Origin: Cephalopachus bancanus
Lineage: Eukaryota; Chordata; Mammalia; Primates; Tarsiidae
Direction: 5' to 3'
DNA: 64,000 bases
Assembly (NCBI GenBank): GCA_027257055.1
Contig: JAPVLO010000885.1
Span: 62,001 to 126,000, forward strand
Numbering within the stretch: the stretch's first letter is position 1; each line of letters opens with the position of its first letter. This document shows positions 35,240 through 45,388 of the stretch, piece by piece. Under the pieces are notes generated by a model. It was not told the origin of the DNA. It worked only from the letters and a program-made list of their open reading frames with translations, and made no database searches. A program made the translations under genes and the position numbers.

Positions 35240-36767
35240 TCAAAGGAATAGATGTGGAACAATGCCTACCAACCATTACATGCTGAACAGGATTTGCAAC
35301 ACTCGGCTAAGCAAGAATTGCACCATCCACCCTGCCAACCAGAGGAAGGAGGAACACCGACACACCAGATGAGAGAACTTTCATTGCGGAACAAAAACTT
35401 CCCTCTCAGATTATCCCAAAAACAAGACAACACACTATCAGATGCTGTCTAAAAACTATAACAACATCTTCCAGCATCTGTTGTTCCCAATTACCAACAT
35501 GGGAGTAAATAGAATTTCTGGCAGAAGAAGCAGGAGATATGGTAACTTCACAACATGCTAAAAACGTAAGCAGAATAAGGGTTTTCACTTCCTTTGTCCT
35601 CTCCTATTCCTCCTATAACTCCAATTCCCGCTTTCTCTACTACTCTTGTTTTTTGTAATCTGTTCTGAGTCCCTTTGCCTTTATCTGGGAAGGAAGGGTA
35701 GGCGTCTACGGCCGTGGCACCTAGCTCTGACTTTCAGTCTTTCTCTTTAACCTTCAGAGATGGGGCAGGTGCCAAAGGCCACGGCACCTGTCCCCAGCCT
35801 CCAGTCTTTCTCTTTTACCTTTGGAGAAGGGCCACAGCACCTAACCCCAGCCTCCAGACTTCTCACCCCCCTTTTTTTTCCACCCACATGTCTCTTCTCA
35901 AGCGGGTGGCATGGACAAAGGACTTATGAAGGAAGCTCTTGTTCACCTCCCATTTGTTTCTAACAACACTGAGAAGGACTGGCTGATCATTTCATGAGAT
36001 TCTGGATATCCAATATGGAGAGACTGTATTTATGACTCTAAAGTGGACTATTTTTCACCCTGTGTAAAACTTGACCTTATACCTCAAGGTTAGATGGGGA
36101 AAATCCCATCTCTGCTAGATGGCATATTAATGAATGGGTACCTCCAGTGTTAACATTGACCATAAAGCATCAAAATGATGTTTATAATTTGTCTTGTAAA
36201 CAAGTGTATTAACTAATTGTTTAACTGATGTTTCTTATAAGGGATTTGTTGTTCTCAGACAGCCTCTTGTGAATATGGTTTAAAAACACTGTTGGAAAAG
36301 ATTTTTGGAGTTACAGCCTTAATAGCTACTTTTCAGCTGTAGCATTACCTAAGGAAGTTCATACAGCTACGTTTGCTGATCAGCTATCTAAAAACATTTC
36401 TATTGCTGTAGCTATTCAGGAAATCATAGACCGGAAGTTAGAAAGTAAGGTTAATGTTTTAGCAGTAGGGCAAGAACTTGTGACCTTAAATTAAAATTGG
36501 CTCTCCAATGTCACTCTGAGTTTAAATCTGTCCGTACTTGGGACAAAGTAACTTGGAATTTGGAACCATTCAGACCTGAGTATAGACCTTACTAAATTCC
36601 ATCAAGAAATTCAGGCATCATTTGCTAATCAAAAATCATTAATGTCTATACTCATCAATGTGGGAATTTGCAGAGCAGTAATTTTTTTGTTGCTGTGTTT
36701 ACTCCCAATCATCTTCAGAGTGCTGAAGAAGAGCAATACGGAGTTTCATGGTTTTGTGCTAAAAAAT
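35240..36767 (+). pseudogene. env: env remnant
   Basis: The first 200 bases resemble the arginine/threonine-rich leader of betaretroviral Env (THQMRELSLRNKNF). Downstream, an out-of-frame patchwork includes surface-unit-like text. From about 36330 comes a transmembrane-subunit-like stretch (KEVHTATFADQLSKN, ALAVGQ-like heptads, a final hydrophobic AVIFLLLCLLPIIF anchor near 36680, then a short basic tail). Stops at about 36493 and elsewhere break it. A GC-rich minisatellite-like block at 35708-35870 is lodged in it. Confidence 0.75.
35708..35870. repeat. Imperfect tandem repeat inside env remnant
   Basis: About three units sharing GGCC(A/G)(C/T)(A/G)GCACCT, then CCAG/TTTCAGTCTTTCTC and (A/T)ACCTT..GAGA. 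Unit length falls from about 67 to 52 to 40 bases. It is much richer in G+C than the rest of the provirus. Confidence 0.75.
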
Positions 36768-36781
36768 AAAAAAGGGGGAGA
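36768..36781 (+). other. Polypurine tract
   Basis: A purine run AAAAAAGGGGGAGA lies directly before the 3' LTR, the plus-strand primer site of retroviral reverse transcription. Confidence 0.92.
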
Positions 36782-37270
36782 TGTTGGGAGCCAGCCACGG
36801 AGGCCCATTGAGCATTAGGAATGCGGAAGGGCTGTTGACCCTGAGACCACTAGGATGCATTCGGGAGCTATTGACCCCATTTCCTCCCCCTTTCTACTCA
36901 GCACTAACCAGATTAAGCTCCTGTGAACTCAAAACATAAAAACTCTGAGACCAGGACGAACACAAGCTAAATTTCGAAGCTCATTGCTCCCATTCTTCCA
37001 CAAACTGCAGTTTTGGCTTTCACACAACTTATAATTCAAACTCGGGTCACATCTAAGAGCCTTAGTATTAGTCACAGGCTTCTGGGTCATGATCTTAGGA
37101 TTTATTGAAGTTGAATAAATGGATTAAGGTTTCATCGATTAGGTTATGGGATTATACCTGAAAGAACATCCGGTGGGTGGGGAACACCCCTCACACACCT
37201 GATTGTGTATAAAAGACCAGTTGTAATTCCCATTAAACAGTTTCTGCACTAGACTGGAGTTCAGTCTCTT

Positions 37271-37319
<49 letters not shown>

Positions 37320-37395
37320 TTCTTCTTCTCCCCAATCACCCATGCCGTCTCCACCTTTGGGGTACCCTGAACCCGGCTGGAGCTGGTCTCTGGCA
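36782..37395 (+). repeat. 3' LTR of the provirus
   Basis: 614 bp, TGTTGGGAGCCAGCC to GGTCTCTGGCA. Compared with the 5' LTR the CT tract (about 37264-37325) is roughly twice as long. TATAAAA is at 37208-37214. Followed by the TAATAG target duplication. Confidence 0.96.
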
Positions 37396-37487
37396 TAATA
37401 GCACTTATAACATTTAAAAATCTTAAATAGTTAGGGATAAATTTAACAAAAAGTGAGCATGATATCTACAGTTAAAACTGTAAATCA

Positions 37488-37683
37488 GCCGGGCTCGGTG
37501 GCTCAGCCTGTAATCCCGCGCTTTGGGAGGCTGAGGTGAGTGGATAGCCTGAGTCCGCAGGTTTGAGACCCACCTGGGCAACTTGGCAAGACCTCATCTC
37601 TACAATAAATCAAAAAATTAGCCGGGCATGGTAGCGCACGCCTGTAGTTCCAGCTACTTGGAAGGCTGAGGTGGAAGGATCGC
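37488..37683 (+). mobile_element. Alu lacking its 3' third and tail
   Basis: Starts GCCGGGCTCGGTGG and stops inside the right arm at GGAAGGATCGC with no A-tail. The flanks AACTGTAAATCA (37476-37487) and AACTAAAAATCA (37684-37695) match at 10 of 12, a target duplication tight to both ends. The missing tail is therefore not explained by a simple later deletion beyond the element. Confidence 0.9.
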
Positions 37684-38134
37684 AACTAAAAATCATTGCA
37701 GAGATCAGTTTAAAAAGATATATATCATATGCATAGATTGAAGGACTCGATATTATTAAGGTGTCTTTTCTCTTCAAATTGATCTATAGATTGAACACAA
37801 TAATAGCTAAAATTCCAATGGGCTTTATTGTAGAAACTGGTAAACCAATTCTAAAATTTAGTTGGAAACACAAGGGAGCTAAAACAAAGAAACCAATTTT
37901 CAAAACTTCAAAAAGTTCAAAGGCTTATTATCTGATCTCAGTTTATTACAAATTACAGTAATTAAAACAGTGCAGTATTGGCATAAAGGCAGACATGTAG
38001 ATCAGTGGACAAAATTTTATGTTTAAAAAATGTTTTTATATATATGATCAATTTATTTTTATCTACAATGCCAAGAAAATTCAATAGGGAAAGCATTCAT
38101 CTTTCCAAAAAAAGATTGAGAACAATTGGACTTT

Positions 38135-38433
38135 CATTTATTTATTTATTTATTTTGAGTTGGAGTCTCACCATCACCCAGACTGGAGTGCAGTGGCCAC
38201 TCCCGGCCACCGCAGCCTCAACCTGCTGGGCTCCGGCGATCCTTCCAGCTTCAGCCTTCCAAGTAGCTGGAACTACAGGCACATGCTACCACGTCCGGCT
38301 AATTTTTTTTGATTTATTGTAGAGATGAGGTCTCACCTGCCCAGGCGAGTCTCGAACCCACGGATTCAGGCAATCCACTCACCTCAGCCTCCCAAAGGCA
38401 CGGGATTACAGGCTGAGCCACCGAGCCCAGCAT
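38135..38433 (-). mobile_element. Alu, antisense, with (TTTA)n tail
   Basis: A complete antisense Alu of the short-left-arm type, flanked by the perfect 14-bp repeat AACAATTGGACTTT (38121-38134 and 38434-38447). Confidence 0.94.
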
Positions 38434-38660
38434 AACAATTGGACTTTTAAACGCAAAAGATGGCCCTCACACTGCCACATACCATATACAAACATTAACT
38501 CAAATTAGGTCATAGACCTAAAATAAGACTCCTGTGAGAAAACAGAAGTCCGTAGTGACTTTGGTTAGGCAAAGATTTTTCTAATAGAATACAAAAAACA
38601 CAGACAATAAAAGAAATATATTGATATAATCTATTTCATCAAAATTAAAATACCTGTTCT

Positions 38661-38940
38661 TCAAAAATGCTGAATACATAAATTCTAAAGGCCATAAGTC
38701 TGAAATCAAGATGCCAGAAGCTGCAGCTCTCTCTCCAATGGTTGTAGGGTATAAGTATTTCTTGTCTCTTCCTGATTATGGTGGCTGCAGACATTCTTGG
38801 CTTATGGCAGCATAACTCCAGCCTACCTCTGTGTTCATATAGCCTTCTATCCATCTGTGTTTTACAAAGATAATTGCTACTGACTTTAGTGCTTACTTGG
38901 CTAATCAAGATAATTTTGAAGGAGAGAAAATATATTTTTT
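38661..38940. mobile_element. Ancient LTR/MER-like sequence, left part
   Basis: Text such as AAATCAAGATGCCAGAAGC, TGGTGGCTGCAGACATTC and TAACTCCAGCCTACCTCTG resembles a widely dispersed mammalian repeat whose other part appears at about 40290-40470 (AGTCACATTCACAGGTTCC, GGATGTGGACATCTCC). The two halves are probably one element opened by later insertions. Family name not assigned. Confidence 0.5.
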
Positions 38941-39147
38941 TCTCAACCCCCACGAATCCATAGCTAGGACAGATTCCTGTGAACAAAAGACACAGATTAA
39001 CAAGAGAAAAATAAGCATTTTTATATAGACAAGCAATGCACAAAATGCAAGAGAAATTTCAATTTAAAAGTATCTCTCTCTGAAAAGTAACTTTTTTAAA
39101 GCAGTGGCTTAGGAAACTTACTTAAATAGTATGTTAACAAAGGGTTA

Positions 39148-39953
39148 TGAAAGGACAGACCAAGAGCTGGAAGCCATTTCTCATCTTGTTCTTAAACCCT
39201 GACACAATGATGAGAAAGTAGAAGCTGTGTTTTGGAGAAATGCATGCTTTAGGTAAGGATTAACCTTGCTGACTTTGTCTTTTCAGAAACAGACTTCTTG
39301 GTGCCAGGCATTTTGTAAAAGAGTTTACAAAGCCCAAGACTTCATGCATTGGGCAAAAGTTATGATAATCACAAAACTGGTTTTTACAAAAGTTATACAA
39401 GTTGCAGGACCACTCTGCTCAGAAGGGGGAGTGGATGGGAATTCAATCTCCAGTAGATTGGGTGCTGTCTGCAGAGAAGTCAAGGATCCCCCAAAGCAGC
39501 TGCCCTCTGGGAATGCATAGCAGATAAGGGGAAATGCACCCTCCATTAGCTCTAAGGAATGTTATTCAGGAAAGCACAGGAACACTGGAATCCTTATCAC
39601 ACCCTTCTCTAGGGACTATGATAATGTGGGCAGACATTAGTAGGTCTCTGTGTTACAGGATCACCAAGACATTCGCAGATGGTCAATAAGGAAGTCATGG
39701 CAGTCACACTTACCTGATTGCAACACTCCCAAGGGAAAGGATTTAAGCCAGACCTTGGGAAGGCTATGGGGTCACACTCATCTAGAGTATAGATCTGCTT
39801 CCTGCCTGTGGGAAGTGAGCTTTTCTTAAATAAATCTTATCTTTTTCACCTCTTTGTGTGTTACAATGTTTTGCATCACTCAGATCTCTGGTTTGCCAGT
39901 GTGCTCATCTCCCTCACCCCTCTGTCCATCCTCACCTTATCTGTGCCCTAACA
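39148..39953 (+). mobile_element. Solo LTR, TGAAAGGAC...CCTAACA type
   Basis: 806 bp from TGAAAGGACAGACCAAGAGC to GTGCCCTAACA, with flanks GGTTA / GGCTA (4 of 5). Near the end it carries TTAAATAAATCTTATC (polyadenylation-signal area) and TTTGTGTGTTACAATGTTTTGC. The same subfamily recurs at 48878-49438; the present copy has about 240 extra bases in the middle. Confidence 0.85.
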
Positions 39954-40498
39954 GGCTATACATCTTAGCATAGTAACAAAACAAAAGAATAAGCTTTGTG
40001 CTCTCAAAGATGGAAGAACTATAGGAAGGTAGACAAGTTGGCTTCCAGATTCCCCCGGCCCAGCAGACACTTCCTGAGCTGAAAAAAACCCAGTGATATA
40101 TTCAGCAAAGGCAGAATTTGCATCCTGCCTTTAGGCATGAGGAGGGGCAGAAGCCCCCCCTGCATCTTTTTCAAAGGAATTTTTATGGCCTTTCCTAAGT
40201 AGGAAAAGGCAATTCAGACCACCCTTTCTGCAACTGCTGCTTCCCAATTGCTTCTAGCTTTAAAATATTTATTTCAAAGGGTCATATTTTGGGATGAAAT
40301 ATTCTGGATTTTGTTTGTTTTATTCTAGATGTTTTAAATCTCATCTCAAAATGCTTAATTATATCTATAAAGACTCTTTTACCAAATGCAGTCACATTCA
40401 CAGGTTCCAGAGATTAGGATGTGGACATCTCCTTTTGGGGGCCACCAATTTACCCCACTACACACAGTTTGGTAGTTTCCTTAAAAATTAGGCATACA

Positions 40499-40782
40499 AA
40501 CCGGGCTCGGTGGCTCAGCCTGTAATCCCGCGCCTTTGGGAGGCTGAGGTGAGTGATTGCCTGAGCCCATGGGTTCGAGACCTGCCTGGGCAGGTGAGAC
40601 CTCATCTCTACAAAAAATCAAAAAAGTAGCCGGGCGTGGTAGCGCGCACCCATAATTCCGGCTACTCAGAAAGCTGAGGCGGAAGGATCGCCGGAGCCCA
40701 GCAGGTCGAGGCTGCGGTGGCTGGGAGCAGCCACTGCACTCCAGTCTGGGCGACAGAGTGAGACTCCAACTCAAAAAAAAAA
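40499..40782 (+). mobile_element. Alu with perfect target duplication
   Basis: Short-left-arm Alu (CCTGCCTGGGCAGGTGAGACC) with A-tail. AAAAATTAGGCATACA precedes it and AAAAATTAGGCATACA follows its tail. Confidence 0.93.
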
Positions 40783-40861
40783 TTAGGCATACACCTACCC
40801 AATGGCCCATCCATTCTACTCCTAGGCACTTCTCAAGACACACACATATCCACATAGAGAC

Positions 40862-41575
40862 TGTTAAGTCACACTCCCAGCAGGGCCTCCAGAATGTTAG
40901 GTCCAGCCAGCCTGGGGTGTGGATATCTGGTGTGCGATCTGGTCCTGAGAGAAAGATGCAAAGAATTTCTTAAAAGTTAGATTAGGAAATATAGTTTATT
41001 TAAAAACTAAATTAGAAAGAGAGAGAGAGAGAGAGAGAGAGGAGATTCACCTTCCCAAGGTGGGGGGGGGGCAAAGCTCAAGAAAACATGGCCTGGCCAT
41101 AGCTCAAAGAGCACATGGCCACACCATAGCTTAGCAAGCCAATGGAAGTGGCTGCTTATGGTTGAGTCCTTTTAATCCTTTCCTTTGATGGGGGAAGTGT
41201 CATTAAGGTGATTTGATGGTGGTCTGCTCCACAACATGAAGTGGCAGGTAAATGCAAGTACTGATGTCAGGTGATAGACAGCAGGCAGATGGGTGGGTTA
41301 GTCACATGATTGCTGCCAAGGTGGTGGGGTCTGACCTTGTCATGAAGGGCTGATTAGGTTAACTTGGGTCTTATGGGTGGAGGCAAATACTTGAAATGGA
41401 AAAGCTAATTAGTACAAAACTAGCTGGGGAGGGGGTTTGTAAAACAGTGAGAAACTGGTTGTCCTTGGCTAGTGATTAGAGGGTAAGTTAAGTGAACTGC
41501 TAGGAAAACATGAGATTTAGGCAATGTTAAAATGGTTGTTCATTGGGTGCATTAATTTCATGTTATGTCCTTTCA
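40862..41575 (-). mobile_element. Solo LTR, antisense, same family as 20805-21462
   Basis: Begins (as read on +) TGTTAAGTCACACTCCCAGC and ends TTATGTCCTTTCA, the reverse complements of the 20805 copy's end and start. Target flanks GAGAC / AAGAT differ by two transitions from a shared AAGAC, which is the L1 host sequence expected here. Includes a (GA)n run at 41018-41041 and a G9-10 homopolymer at about 41063. Confidence 0.85.
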
Positions 41576-42060
41576 AAGATTTATACATGAATAGTCATAG
41601 CAGTCTCACTATTAAAAAATAGTGAAAAAAAAGGGAAATAACCCAAATGTCCATCAATATGTGAATAAATAAACAACTTATGGTATATACATATAATTGA
41701 ATACTGCTCAGCAACTAAAGCAACAACATAGAGAAAACTTTAATTATGCAAAGGAGAAGTCAGAAAAAAAGAGTACATATGATGTGAAACCATTTATTTG
41801 AAATTCCAGGAAATTCCCACTAATCTATAATGACAAAAAGCAGATCAGTGGTGGTCTGTGGATAAGGGAGCAAGGAGAAAAAGATTACAAAAAGGCAGGA
41901 GGATATTCTTGGATATGCTGTATTTATTCAACATCTTGTTTGTGGTGATAAATTCATGGGTGTATACATAAGTTAAAACTTTTCAAATTGTACAATTTCA
42001 ATACTTGCACTTTATTGTACATACCTCAATGAAGCTTTAAACATGAAATAAAAATGTTAA

Positions 42061-43250
42061 AAAATTAAGTTGCAACTATAACTCCTGATTATTGTAGTCA
42101 AACTGCTCTCTCAGGCTATGAATAAAGGGGATGGTGCCTGTTGACTTGTTCTTTCCATTAAGGAATACTTTCCTCTTCTTTCAGAGTCAGCCATATCTGC
42201 CTCAGTGATTAGAGCCTTGGCCTCACCCAACCCTCTAAGGTCCTCATTTGATTATTCTCGGGCTGGTTTCCCTTTCAGCACTGGATATAGGGACCATTTT
42301 ATTCATATTTACTCTCTCCAAGGTCAACCCTCTAAGTGAGCTACCAGGTTGGTGAGATTTAAAGGCAAAGTCATTATCTATTACCCACAAATATCTTCCC
42401 TATTAAACTTTCTTTTCTTTCTTTCTCTTCTGAAATTCCCAGCATTCTAAATACTTTCAGTGTGGCAAAAAAAGCTAGAGCATTTGCTTCAAGAGAACAC
42501 TGTTAAATGCTTCTGATGTGTCTAATTCTTTTAGGTGAACCCATTATCACACATTAGTTAATTAGATTAGCTAACTGTCCTCTCTGAAAGCTTAGATAAT
42601 TTCCCTTTGTGGAAATGAGGTATAGTATCCAAAAGTTTCAGGAAGAACAAACACAGAAATGAAAAGTACAAGGTAGAAGTAGTGTGGATAAGGGAAGACA
42701 GTCTTTGGAGCACAGAGGGTCACTGAGAGGGCATTAAGGTTGTTTGGAACGAAGGAGGTTAGTGCCAAAGGGAGACTTTGCTCTATTCATAAACTTGCCT
42801 GAAGTCAGTCTTGACAAATCTTTTTTTTTCTTTTCATTTTTAAAGAGAAAGTTGAAGAAAGAAATAGCAGAAAGTAGAACTAGCTCAGAATGCTAGCAGC
42901 AATAAGGGTGGCGCCACAACTTCTGATACCAGATCTTTTTTTCCTCTGTATAGTTTGCATGTGACTTTTGCATACAGAGTTTACTCAGAAATTTTGTATT
43001 GAGAGGGAGCTCAGGGAATGAAGTACATATCAATGACTTTAGGGAAAAAACTATATAGCCTTCTAATTGTGTATGTTCCCTACATATGCATGTTCCTAAA
43101 CACTGAAATTTAATAAACATTTGGAGAATAATTTTGTATGCCTATAAATATGATTTTTTTTGTTTATATGTCCATGAGTGCCCAGATACATGTATTTATG
43201 ATTTCATATAAGTACAATGTGCTTGGATCTAAGAATCATATTGGTGAGAT
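42061..43250. other. Unassigned sequence
   Basis: No frame or repeat recognised with confidence; a few CT-rich patches. Confidence 0.4.
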
Positions 43251-43262
43251 AATAAATAGAAG

Positions 43263-43394
43263 ACACCTCTTATCAACAAGGGTGACTGAATGAAGCATAT
43301 TTGTATACCTAACTCTTAACTGTACCACACAATATCATAATAAAAAATATTGATTATAAAAATAAATAAAAAAATATAAATAAAATAAATAAAA
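43263..43394 (+). mobile_element. Very short L1 3' end insertion
   Basis: Only about 75 bp of L1 3' UTR (CTTATCAACAAGGGTGACTG, GTACCACACAATATCATAAT) plus an A/T-rich tail of AAAT units. Flanked by AATAAATAGAAG (43251-43262 and 43395-43406). Same 3'-end type as the twin-primed L1. Confidence 0.92.
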
Positions 43395-44086
43395 AATAAA
43401 TAGAAGGCTCCCCAGTTTAAGCTCCATTTTGGTAACCCAGAGTTTTGAATATTGAGGCTTTTATTCTCCAAAGTACCTTTTGGCATTCTTCCTAATTCAC
43501 TGGCCACTTCTTCTGAATTTCCTTTGCTTATTCTTTCTCATCTCTTCAACATCCAAATGCTGGAATATCCCTAGGCCCGGTTGTTTACTTCTTCTGTATT
43601 TATACCCTTGGCAATCTCATTCAGTTTCATGGCTCTAATTTCACCTATATGTTATGACTAACAAATCTGTGTTTTGGACCATGGTCTGTTCCCTGAACAC
43701 CAAACTCATACAAAATCGCCTATTCAACATCTCCACACAAATATTTAATAGACAAGCTAACTCAGTTTGCTCAAAACAGAACTGCTGGATTTTTCCTCTA
43801 GATCCACTCACCTCTAATTTTACCTTTCTGTATAAATAGTATCTCCCATCTTTCAGGTCAGGAAACGGATAAATCTTGACTTTCTTCATTCTCGTCCATA
43901 TCTAATCTATTGCAAATATTGTTTGTAAAGACACATTTGCCAAAAGAGAAGTTTAACTTTTACTTGCATGATCCCCTTCTAAGCCTTAGGGGGTACTAAC
44001 AATGTGTTCATATGGCCATATAGTTCTCTAAAATTTGAGAAAAACTTGGCATTTTTTTCTTAAAAGACTTCCTCTGCATTGAGCGT

Positions 44087-44091
<5 letters not shown>

Positions 44092-44121
<30 letters not shown>
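44092..44121. repeat. (GT)n microsatellite
   Basis: Pure GT run of about 15 units. Confidence 0.96.
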
Positions 44122-44124
<3 letters not shown>

Positions 44125-44261
44125 TCAGAATCTAATCAGTACTTGGCACCTTTACTGCTAAATCCTTTTCTAAAATACTATCATCTCTCACTGGAGTTAC
44201 TACAATACCTTTCTAACATTCTTACTAATTCCACCACTGTCTACACTGATGCTGGGTGGGG

Positions 44262-44866
44262 TGCAGCACAAATCCCGTGAATTCTTTGGCTCATTTCTAA
44301 AATGAATTTTAGAGCAGCCAGCAAAGTTTTCAATCAAAGTCTATTAGCAAGATAAAGATAAATGGGGAGAAGGTAGAGTCAAGGCAGAAAGACCTGCCAT
44401 GCACAAGTTTTTCAAAGAAGAAAAACAATGCTTTTGCTCTCAATTTCAAACTAGATATAAGTGCCTAGTTATTGATATGCTTATGGATGGAGCCCAGGTA
44501 ACCATGACTCCAGAGTGGTTGACATCTCTGGTCTCTTGATGGGAGGAGACAAGGGAGGAGTCTTTTCCTGACCACATCCTCTTTTGTAGGAGATCTGGCA
44601 GACATTTCTAATTCACAAGTTTCTTAGCTAAAAGGTGGTCTTATTAGCATTTCTATGATCTTGGTTAGTTAAGGGGTGCTCTTTGGCCTTCCGCCTTAGA
44701 CAGGGAACCGGAAAGTTTCTTCGTTATTATTATACTAAACCACGAATTGAAAGGTTTGGCTGTCCTAGTCTTGCCTCTGAAGGAGCTTTCTTTTGATTTG
44801 CGGAGGGGGATGGGGTAGGCTGCCAGCTTGGCCTATAGTAAAATGTTATTTTTAAAATGTCTGAAC
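44262..44866. other. Unassigned block between L2 pieces
   Basis: Higher G+C than its surroundings, possibly an unrecognised LTR inserted in the L2 relic; ends not determined. Confidence 0.3.
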
Positions 44867-45115
44867 TGCCGGGCTCGGTGGCTCAGCCTGTAATCCCGCG
44901 CTTTGGGAGGCTGAGGTGAGTGGATTGCCTGAGCCCGCGGGTTAGAGACCCACCTGGGCAACTTGGTAAGACCTCATCTCTACAATAAATCAAAAAATTA
45001 GCAGGGTGTGGTAGTGCATGCCTGTAATTCCAGCTACTTGGAAGGCTGAGGCGGAAGGATCTCCGGAGCCAGCACCCCAGTCTGGGTGACAGAGTGAGAC
45101 TTCAACTCAAAAAAA
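44867..45115 (+). mobile_element. Alu with right-arm deletion
   Basis: Left arm complete, then GGATCTCCGGAGCCAGCACC joins directly to CCAGTCTGGGTGACAG: about 40 bases of the right arm (normally AGCAGGTCGAGG...CTGCACT) are missing. Target duplication AAAATGTCTGAAC at 44854-44866 and 45116-45128. Confidence 0.92.
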
Positions 45116-45388
45116 AAAATGTCTGAACGCTTCCTAAAACCTACCTATTGGAAATTTATCTACGTCTAACCTGTACTAGCTACCCCGCCTCATACACTAG
45201 CGGATTTTCAGTGTTGGTTAAAAAAAAAAATTGAACAGTAATTTTAAAACAATTACCTCTCAGTATTTTTTTTAACCCACTCTGAAGATAACCAGTTTAA
45301 AATATAGGTCTAATCATGTCACTCCTCTGCTCAACCCCTTCAATGACTTCTCATTTTCATCAAGCTTAAAGTGATTACTATAGTCTAT

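Larger units (their letters stand above)
31737..37395 (+). mobile_element. Endogenous betaretrovirus-like provirus (class II ERV), deleted
   Basis: A 5.66-kb provirus flanked by the 6-bp target duplication TAATAG (31731-31736 and 37396-37401), the length typical of class II/betaretroviral integrases. Order: 5' LTR, lysine-tRNA-like primer site, leader with splice donor, gag remnants, intact pro with dUTPase, N-terminal RT stub, env remnants, polypurine tract, 3' LTR. A deletion of perhaps 2.5-3 kb removes most of RT, all of RNase H and most or all of integrase (size inferred from typical betaretroviruses). It cannot be replication competent: gag has stops and a frameshift, pol is gone and env is broken. 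Confidence 0.95.
37402..38660 (+). mobile_element. Ancient L1 ORF2, continuation after the provirus
   Basis: Late-ORF2 text (GGGATAAATTTAACAAAAAG, GGACTCGATATTATTAAGGTG, CAAATTGATCTATAGATTGA, CAGTATTGGCATAAAGGCAGA, GTCATAGACCTAAAATAAGA) interrupted by two Alus, at 37488-37683 and 38135-38433. Confidence 0.8.
40470..42060 (+). mobile_element. Ancient L1 3' end, interrupted
   Basis: L1M late ORF2/3' UTR (CAGTTTGGTAGTTTCCTTAAA, TTCTACTCCTAGGCACTT, AATAACCCAAATGTCCATCA, TTTCAATACTTGCACTTTATTG), interrupted by an Alu (40499-40782) and an antisense solo LTR (40862-41575). Confidence 0.8.
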
